From positions 1 to 6,243 of the forward strand of contig RFIO01000024.1 in NCBI GenBank assembly GCA_003695205.1: 6,243 nt of DNA, written 5' to 3'. Position 1 is the first letter of the stretch, and the number at the start of each line of letters is the position of its first letter. Below are positions 1 to 4,219 of the stretch, piece after piece. The stretch comes from Deltaproteobacteria bacterium. GTDB taxonomy: Bacteria; Desulfobacterota; Desulfuromonadia; Desulfuromonadales; Geothermobacteraceae. The position numbers and the translations under genes were made by a program. Under the pieces are notes generated by a model. That model saw only the letters and a program-made list of their open reading frames with translations. It searched no databases and was not told where the DNA came from.

Positions 1-43
1 AAAATCTGTACGATTAAATCCGAGCAAAAAAGTCACCTTTGTC

Positions 44-72
44 TTGTCACGCTTTTCCGTCTCAGGTAGAAT
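44..72 (+). promoter_or_regulatory. Sigma-70-like promoter of the methyltransferase gene
   Basis: TTGTCA at 44-49 (5 of 6 matches to the -35 consensus) and TAGAAT at 67-72 (5 of 6 to the -10 consensus) are separated by 17 bases, the optimal spacing. Transcription would begin near 79, leaving a leader of about 25 bases before the ATG at 104. This also argues against the in-frame TTG at 44 as a start codon, since that base belongs to the -35 box. Prediction from consensus only. Bases 1-43 are AT-rich and show nothing else I can name. Confidence 0.6.
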
Positions 73-103
73 CCGGCCTTCAAATCCCGCAGGACGAGGA
101 TCC

Positions 104-1255
104 ATGCCCGATAAGGACCACAACAGCCAACTCGAAGAGCTGATTCGCCAGCGCATTCGTACCGAAGGCCCGATGCCCTTCGCCGAGTACATGGGGCTTT
201 GCCTCTATCATCCCGAGCATGGCTACTACATGACGCCTCGCCGGCGCATCGGCAAGCAGGGAGATTTCTACACATCCAGCAGTGTGCATGGGATGTTCGG
301 CCGCCTGCTGACCCGCCAGCTGGTTCAGGCCTGGCAGCTGCTCGGCTCCGGTGCCATGACCGTCGCCGAACAGGGGGCCGGCGAGGGGCACCTGGCTCTC
401 GATATCCTCGACTGCCTGCGGGATGAGTATCCGGACTGTTACGCTGCGGTCGATTACGCCCTGGTCGAGGTCGGCCCGGAACACCGCCGTCGCCAGCGGG
501 AACTTCTGGCCGCCCATGCCGACCGGGTGCGCTGGTGCGAGCTGGACGAGTTGTCCGGTATGACCGGCGTGATCCTGTCCAACGAACTGGTTGACGCTTT
601 TCCAGTACACCTGGTGGAAAAGTCTGACGGCAGCCTGCGCGAAATTCATGTCGGCGTCGAAGACGATCGGCTGGTTGAGGTGGTCGGCCAGCCGTCCACC
701 GGCAGGATCCAGGCCCACATCGACTGGCTGGGGGCCGGCCCGCTCGAAGGCAGCCGGGGCGAGGTCAATCTGGCGGCGGTCGACTGGATGCGCAAGGTGG
801 CCCAGGTGCTGGAGAGCGGCCTGGTGCTGACCATCGACTACGGCTATCCGACCGAAGAACTCTATGCGCCGCACCGGCGCCGGGGGACTTTGCTCTGCTA
901 CCACCGTCATCGCAGCCACGAAGATGTCTTTGCCCACATCGGCTGTCAGGATATGACCAGCCATGTCGATTTCGGCGCCCTGATCAGGGCCGGCGAGGAA
1001 GAGGGGCTCGAAACCCTCTGGTTCGGCGAGCAGTACCGGTTTCTCATGGCCCTCGGCTTTGTCGAGGAACTGATGCGGCTGCAGGCGCTGGAAACCGACC
1101 CGGTACGTGCCCAGGCGCTGCGTCTGACCCTGAAGAACCTGATCCTGCCCGAAGGCGGTATGGGGGAAACCTTCAAGGTCCTGGTGCAGGGCAAGGGCCT
1201 CGGGCCGGTTGAGCTGGCCTGCCAGCGGCCGATTTCGGCCATCGAAATAGGTTGA
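104..1255 (+). CDS. MidA/NDUFAF7-family SAM-dependent methyltransferase (DUF185/COG1565)
   Basis: Predicted class I, S-adenosylmethionine-dependent methyltransferase of 383 residues, about the usual length for this family. Family motifs appear in order: GDFYTSS at residues 53-59, the SAM-binding glycine loop GAGEGHL at 91-97, the acidic end of the next strand (VEVGPE, 121-126), SNELVDAFPV at 159-168, IDYGY at 244-248 and RRGTLLCYH at 259-267. There is no signal peptide or membrane segment, so it is probably cytoplasmic. In mitochondria the relative NDUFAF7 dimethylates an arginine of complex I subunit NDUFS2 during assembly; the bacterial substrate is not established, so any role on NuoD-like proteins is inference. 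The ATG at 104 is chosen because AGGA at 91-94 and GAGGA at 96-100 precede it and the family-like sequence begins soon after; an upstream TTG at 44 lies in the promoter. An Nfu gene follows after 82 bases. Family assignment is firm, biological role is not. Confidence 0.93.
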   Translation: MPDKDHNSQLEELIRQRIRTEGPMPFAEYMGLCLYHPEHGYYMTPRRRIGKQGDFYTSSSVHGMFGRLLTRQLVQAWQLLGSGAMTVAEQGAGEGHLALDILDCLRDEYPDCYAAVDYALVEVGPEHRRRQRELLAAHADRVRWCELDELSGMTGVILSNELVDAFPVHLVEKSDGSLREIHVGVEDDRLVEVVGQPSTGRIQAHIDWLGAGPLEGSRGEVNLAAVDWMRKVAQVLESGLVLTIDYGYPTEELYAPHRRRGTLLCYHRHRSHEDVFAHIGCQDMTSHVDFGALIRAGEEEGLETLWFGEQYRFLMALGFVEELMRLQALETDPVRAQALRLTLKNLILPEGGMGETFKVLVQGKGLGPVELACQRPISAIEIG

Positions 1256-1260
1256 CGAAC

Positions 1261-1305
1261 GGCTCCGATGCCGCCGGGCGGCTTGCCCGCAAGGCATCTG
1301 GGGCC
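1261..1305 (+). other. Long imperfect hairpin after the methyltransferase gene
   Basis: Beginning 5 bases after the stop codon, 1261-1266 pairs with 1300-1305 (one G-U pair), 1267-1272 (GATGCC) pairs with 1293-1298 (GGCATC) with one bulged base at 1299, and after a small internal loop CGGGC at 1275-1279 pairs with GCCCG at 1285-1289 around the loop GGCTT. That is about 17 base pairs in 45 bases. No T run follows (the next bases are TATACTGAAAC), so it is not a standard intrinsic terminator. It could be an mRNA 3'-end stabiliser, a weak attenuator, or a REP-like element. It ends exactly where the -10 box of the next promoter begins and contains the candidate -35 box. The pairing is visible; the function is unknown. 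Confidence 0.6.
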
Positions 1306-1311
1306 TATACT
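1283..1311 (+). promoter_or_regulatory. Sigma-70-like promoter of the Nfu gene
   Basis: TTGCCC at 1283-1288 (4 of 6 matches) and TATACT at 1306-1311 (5 of 6) are 17 bases apart. Transcription would start around 1318, giving a leader of about 20 bases with a GGAGG ribosome site at 1328-1332. If real, the Nfu gene and its small downstream partner can be transcribed independently of the methyltransferase. The -35 box lies in the loop region of the hairpin at 1261-1305. No match to an IscR-type site was recognised. Consensus-based prediction only. Confidence 0.5.
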
Positions 1312-1337
1312 GAAACAACAACCCTACGGAGGAACGC

Positions 1338-1559
1338 ATGAAAGCTCAGGTGGAAGAAGTTCTGAATCAGGTCCGGCCGGCGCTGCAGGCCGATGGTGGC
1401 GATGTCGAACTGGTCGATGTCACCGATGACGGCGTGGTCAGCGTCAGGCTGACCGGTGCCTGCGGGTCCTGTCCGATGTCGACCATGACCCTGAAAATGG
1501 GGATCGAGCGGACCCTGAAAGAGAATATTCCGGGCGTCAAGGAGGTCGTGCAGATCTGA
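1338..1559 (+). CDS. Nfu-type (NifU C-terminal domain) iron-sulfur cluster carrier
   Basis: A 73-residue protein consisting only of the NifU C-terminal (Nfu) domain. Members bind a labile [4Fe-4S] cluster, usually between two subunits, and pass it to apo-proteins in the cytoplasm. The diagnostic features are DGGDVELV at residues 19-26 and the cluster-binding motif GACGSCPMS, with Cys42 and Cys45 two residues apart as the ligands. The PGVKEVV segment near the C-terminus (65-71) is also typical. It lacks the A-type scaffold domain of E. coli NfuA and the U-type N-terminal domain of NifU, so it is the minimal form common in many bacteria. GGAGG at 1328-1332, 5 bases before the ATG, fixes the start. 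A small gene follows 22 bases after the stop and is probably co-transcribed. Which client proteins it serves cannot be told from the window. Confidence 0.95.
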   Translation: MKAQVEEVLNQVRPALQADGGDVELVDVTDDGVVSVRLTGACGSCPMSTMTLKMGIERTLKENIPGVKEVVQI

Positions 1560-1571
1560 TTCCGCCCGGAG

Positions 1572-1579
1572 GGAGGTGA
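1572..1579 (+). promoter_or_regulatory. Perfect Shine-Dalgarno that decides the start of the small gene
   Basis: GGAGGTGA... more exactly GGAGGTGA read from 1572-1579 (G-G-A-G-G-T-G-A) matches the anti-Shine-Dalgarno tail of 16S rRNA over eight bases and lies two bases before the ATG at 1582, with the core GGAGG five bases away. The alternative in-frame GTG at 1576 is part of this ribosome-binding sequence, so the ATG is preferred and the protein begins MIQVK. Confidence 0.75.
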
Positions 1580-1581
1580 CC

Positions 1582-1776
1582 ATGATTCAGGTCAAGACCT
1601 TCGGAGAACCGCTGCAGCCGTTCAAAACACGGCGCGAACTTGAAGAACTCGATGCCAGGGTGAATGCTTTCCTGGTGGAGAACCAGATTCACAAGGTCAT
1701 CGCCATCCAGGACACACCAACCATGGATGGTGGTTCGACCATCGGTCTGGTTCGCACCCTGGTCTACGAGAAGTAG
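1582..1776 (+). CDS. Small conserved-looking protein, possibly Cse60-like
   Basis: A 64-residue soluble protein with no cysteines, signal peptide or membrane segment. It begins MIQVKTF, has a charged helical stretch (roughly residues 15-33, RRELEELDARVNAFLVE), then alternating hydrophobic segments (KVIAIQD at 38-44, IGLVRTLVYEK at 54-64) separated by a polar turn, suggesting a beta-alpha-beta-beta fold. The opening, the N-x-FL helix end and the closing VYEK are reminiscent of the small Cse60 family (DUF2758) known from Bacillus sporulation, whose function is unclear. I make that comparison from memory of the pattern and hold it loosely. It follows the Nfu gene by 22 bases with a very strong ribosome site, so it is likely translated at high level from the same mRNA, and an intrinsic terminator follows 23 bases after the stop. 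A functional tie to iron-sulfur biology is only suggested by position. Confidence 0.8.
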   Translation: MIQVKTFGEPLQPFKTRRELEELDARVNAFLVENQIHKVIAIQDTPTMDGGSTIGLVRTLVYEK

Positions 1777-1799
1777 ACGGTATCAATCCCGTCAGGCTG

Positions 1800-1832
1800 G
1801 GCCCGCGACGTTTTGTCGCGGGCCTTTTGTTT
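1800..1832 (+). terminator. Intrinsic terminator of the + strand gene group
   Basis: GGCCCGCGAC at 1800-1809 pairs perfectly with GTCGCGGGCC at 1815-1824 (10 GC-rich base pairs, five-base loop GTTTT), followed by TTTTGTTT from 1825. This is a textbook rho-independent terminator for the + strand. Read from the minus strand the same hairpin is followed by CCAGCC with no T run, so it would not efficiently end the convergent kinase operon, whose last stop codon overlaps the T tract at 1831-1833. Confidence 0.93.
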
Positions 1833-3858
1833 ATCCGTTTGTTTCCCTGTCCAGCAGCGTTCGGATGGCGCCCATCAGGGTTGTCGGCGTCAGGGGCTTG
1901 CTCAGCAGGCAGGTGCGCGGCAGGGCAGCAAGGCGCTGCTGCAGGGCATCGGGGGCGTAACCGGTGGTGAAGACGATCGGCATGTCCGGGTAGCGTGCCC
2001 GAATGTGGTCGGCAATGTCGGCACCGCCCTTTTCCGGCATGACCAGGTCGGTGACTACCAGATCGATCTTCCCCTCGGCGGCGGCAAAGCGCCTGAGAGC
2101 TTCGTCGCCGTTGGTGGCTTCGAGCACCTGGTAGCCGAATTCGCGCAGCAGATTGGCCAGCAGGTTGTGCACCATGTCGTCATCCTCGACCAGCAGCAGG
2201 GTTTCCTTCCCCTCCAGCCGGCTGGTCGGCGAATTCTCGGATTCCCGTCTTTCAGCCTCTTCGGTCGTCAGAGGCAGGTAGATGCGGAAACTGGTCCCTT
2301 TTTCAGGGGCACTGATAACCTCGATGGCACCGTCGTGCTGCTCGATGATGCCGTAGGCCACGGCCATGCCCAGGCCGGTCCCGCGTCCGGTCTCCTTGGT
2401 GGTGAAAAAGGGCTCGAACAGCCGTTGCCGGGTCTCCTCGTCCATGCCGCATCCGCTGTCGCTGATGGTCAGCAGAGCGTACGCTCCCGGCTTTTTGACG
2501 TCATGGCTGGCGTAGTTGTCCAGGTCGAAGTCGACCCGACCGGTGGTGATCTGCAGGCGTCCGCCGCCGGGCATGGCATCGCGGGCGTTGGTGGCCAGGT
2601 TCATCAGCACCATCTCCAGCTGGTGGCTGTCAGCGTCAACGGTCAAGGGTTCCGGGTACGGCAGGATACTGAGCAGAATGTCTTCGCCGATAATCTTGCC
2701 GAGAAAGGTTTCCACCCGGTGCACGATGCCGTTCAGGTCGACCGGCTTGCGGTCCATGGGCTGGCGACGGCTGAACAGCAGCAGCTCCTTCGTCAGCTTT
2801 GCCGCACGCTCGCCAGCCTTGAGAATCTCCTCCATGTTGCCGCGCAGAGGGTCGTTTGACGCCATCTTGCTCAGGGTCAGCCCCCCCAGGGCGATGATTA
2901 CGGTGAGGATATTGTTGAAGTCGTGGGCGATGCCTCCGGCCAGGGTGCCGATCGACTCCATCTTCTGGGCCTGCAGCAGCTGCTGTTTCATGTGCAGCCG
3001 TTCGGTGATGTCGCGAATGACGCCGATGTTGCCGACCGGGTGACCGTACTCGTCCAGCAGCTTCAGGGCGTAGAGTTCACCGGTGAAGACCTCGCCGTTC
3101 TTGCGCCGGTAGCGGACCTCGAGTATGCGGCCGGGGACTGCCTCGGGGCGGTCGAAGAACTCCCGGCCAGTCAGTTCGAACATCTCGCGGTCGGCGTAGA
3201 GGATGTCGGCCCGGCGACCGACGATCTCCTCCGTCTCGTAGCCGAAGGTGTCGCGCAGGGCCGGCTGGTTGGCGTCGAGGAAGATGCGGTCGAGGGTGGC
3301 GACAACGACGACATCGCGCATGCTGTTGAACAAGTTGCGGTAGCGGCGCTCATTCATGCGCAGCCTGCGGTTGGCCTGTTCCAGTTCGGCGACTTTCTCC
3401 TCAAGGCGGGCGGCGACCATCTGGCTGTAGGAGCGCAGGTAGGCTTCGTCCTGCTGCAGCAATTTCGGATCGGTCTGCCGGCTGCGGTGTGGCAGTTCCT
3501 CCATGGCCCGACGCAGGCGTCGGATGAAGGCATCCGGCTCCAGCGGCTTGGCGATGAAATCGTCGGCGCCCAGGGCCAGGGCCAATTTGCGGTCCCGGTC
3601 GCCGGTGTAGACGGCCGAATAGAAGATGAAGGGAATAGCTCTGAGCCGGTCGTCTTTCCGGATGCGGCGCAAAAGTTCGAAGCCGTCCACGCCCGGCATC
3701 AGGGCGTCGGAGATGATCAGGTCGGGCGTCTCCGCACGCGCCAGGTCGAGGGCCTCGGCACCGTCGGAGGCCTCTACGATCTTCTCGGCCAGGCGCTGCA
3801 GGTAGTGTTTCAGCAGGGCCCGGTCCTCGGACCGGTCGTCAACGATCAGAACTTTCAT
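1831..3858 (-). CDS. Soluble hybrid histidine kinase: receiver-PAS-HisKA-HATPase-receiver
   Basis: A 675-residue cytoplasmic hybrid kinase with no membrane segment. Domains in order: receiver (1-118; acidic Asp7/Asp8, phosphoacceptor Asp51, Ser81, Lys104); coiled-coil linker (about 135-168); PAS (about 169-290, ending in the typical RDITER); dimerisation/phosphoacceptor domain with His312 in GGIAHDFNNIL, the NtrB-like H-D-F-N-N class; ATPase (N box with Asn424, G1 DSGCGM 467-472, FEPFFTTK 481-488, G2 GRGTGLGM 491-498); and a second receiver (about 552-670; acidic Glu558-Asp561, Asp604, Thr632, Lys654). All catalytic residues are present. The N-terminal receiver probably takes phosphate from another kinase and tunes this one, while the C-terminal receiver can be phosphorylated from His312. 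The start MKVLIVDD at 3858 is chosen because GAGG at 3865-3868 precedes it by six bases and the receiver fold begins at once; a 35-codon in-frame extension to a GTG at 3963 has no family likeness and lies in the upstream regulator gene. The gene overlaps that regulator by 20 bases. Ligand and output are unknown. Confidence 0.95.
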   Translation of the reverse strand: MKVLIVDDRSEDRALLKHYLQRLAEKIVEASDGAEALDLARAETPDLIISDALMPGVDGFELLRRIRKDDRLRAIPFIFYSAVYTGDRDRKLALALGADDFIAKPLEPDAFIRRLRRAMEELPHRSRQTDPKLLQQDEAYLRSYSQMVAARLEEKVAELEQANRRLRMNERRYRNLFNSMRDVVVVATLDRIFLDANQPALRDTFGYETEEIVGRRADILYADREMFELTGREFFDRPEAVPGRILEVRYRRKNGEVFTGELYALKLLDEYGHPVGNIGVIRDITERLHMKQQLLQAQKMESIGTLAGGIAHDFNNILTVIIALGGLTLSKMASNDPLRGNMEEILKAGERAAKLTKELLLFSRRQPMDRKPVDLNGIVHRVETFLGKIIGEDILLSILPYPEPLTVDADSHQLEMVLMNLATNARDAMPGGGRLQITTGRVDFDLDNYASHDVKKPGAYALLTISDSGCGMDEETRQRLFEPFFTTKETGRGTGLGMAVAYGIIEQHDGAIEVISAPEKGTSFRIYLPLTTEEAERRESENSPTSRLEGKETLLLVEDDDMVHNLLANLLREFGYQVLEATNGDEALRRFAAAEGKIDLVVTDLVMPEKGGADIADHIRARYPDMPIVFTTGYAPDALQQRLAALPRTCLLSKPLTPTTLMGAIRTLLDRETNG

Positions 3859-4219
3859 GTGCAGCCTCGACGAAAGTGAGTATGTTCTCGACCACGGTGA
3901 TCGGGTCGAAGGGCTTTTCCAGATAGCCGTTGCAGCCGGCGGCCAGCACCTGCTCGCGGTCACCCTTCATGGCGAAGCTGGTGATGGCGACCACTGGCAG
4001 TTTCGGTTCAAAGGCGCGCAGCCGGCGGGTGGTTTCGATGCCGTCGATACCCGGCAGGCCGATGTCCATGACGACCAGGTCGGGGCGCCGGGCCCTGATC
4101 TGGTCAAGGCCGTCCTCGCCGGTGCGGGCATGGCGCACCCGCAGCCCGGCGCGCTCCAGGGCGTAGGTCAGAATGCGGGCGTTGTCGGCATTGTCCTCGA
4201 TGATCAGAACGTCGGTCAT
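3839..4219 (-). CDS. Single-domain response regulator, DivK/CheY-like
   Basis: A 126-residue stand-alone receiver domain of the usual length, with no output domain. Conserved positions are all present: acidic pair Glu8-Asp9, phosphoacceptor Asp52 in MDIGLPG, Thr80, and Lys102 in EKPFD. The stretch SFAMKGDREQVLAAGCNGYLEKPF (81-104) closely follows the DivK pattern. Such proteins pass phosphate on or act by binding partners, often other kinases, rather than binding DNA. It starts at an ATG sharing bases with the stop of the upstream sensor kinase gene (ATGA, 4216-4219), with GGGGAG at 4228-4233 as ribosome site, so expression is translationally coupled and the cognate kinase is most likely that neighbour. 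Its 3' end overlaps the start of the hybrid kinase, whose own N-terminal receiver could be a second target. The role in a phosphorelay is inference from context; the domain call is secure. Confidence 0.95.
   Translation of the reverse strand: MTDVLIIEDNADNARILTYALERAGLRVRHARTGEDGLDQIRARRPDLVVMDIGLPGIDGIETTRRLRAFEPKLPVVAITSFAMKGDREQVLAAGCNGYLEKPFDPITVVENILTFVEAAHESSDR
3851..3877 (-). promoter_or_regulatory. Inverted repeat enclosing the ribosome site and start of the hybrid kinase
   Basis: On the minus strand ACTTTC (3877-3872) and GAAAGT (3856-3851) can pair, with the GAGG ribosome site and most of the ATG in the 15-base loop; a G-U pair could extend the stem by one. It lies across the end of the response regulator gene, so ribosomes finishing that gene would open it. 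A translational-coupling role is inference; a six-pair stem can occur by chance. Confidence 0.3.

Noticed and set aside
44..103. Twenty-codon N-terminal extension of the methyltransferase from TTG at 44
   Set aside because: The TTG coincides with a good -35 box, the stretch has no family likeness, and the ATG at 104 has nearby ribosome sites.
80..1339. Minus-strand open frame of 419 codons opposite the methyltransferase
   Set aside because: It mirrors a gene with clear family motifs, has no recognisable domain and is rich in Q, P, H and A as expected for a shadow in GC-rich DNA.
1813..2859. Plus-strand open frame of 348 codons opposite the hybrid kinase
   Set aside because: Its start lies in the terminator and its composition (many G, Q, V, H) is that of an antisense shadow of the well-supported kinase.
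3821..3834. Palindrome CGGTCC-TC-GGACCG
   Set aside because: It falls in kinase codons for D-R-S-E-D-R and is explained by repeated Asp-Arg codons; the loop of two bases is also too tight for a useful stem.
2923..3879. Plus-strand open frame of 318 codons
   Set aside because: Antisense to the kinase PAS and receiver domains; no motif and no ribosome site I can support.
3859..3963. Thirty-five-codon N-terminal extension of the hybrid kinase
   Set aside because: It is out of frame within the regulator gene and precedes a complete receiver domain that begins at MKVLIVDD with its own ribosome site.
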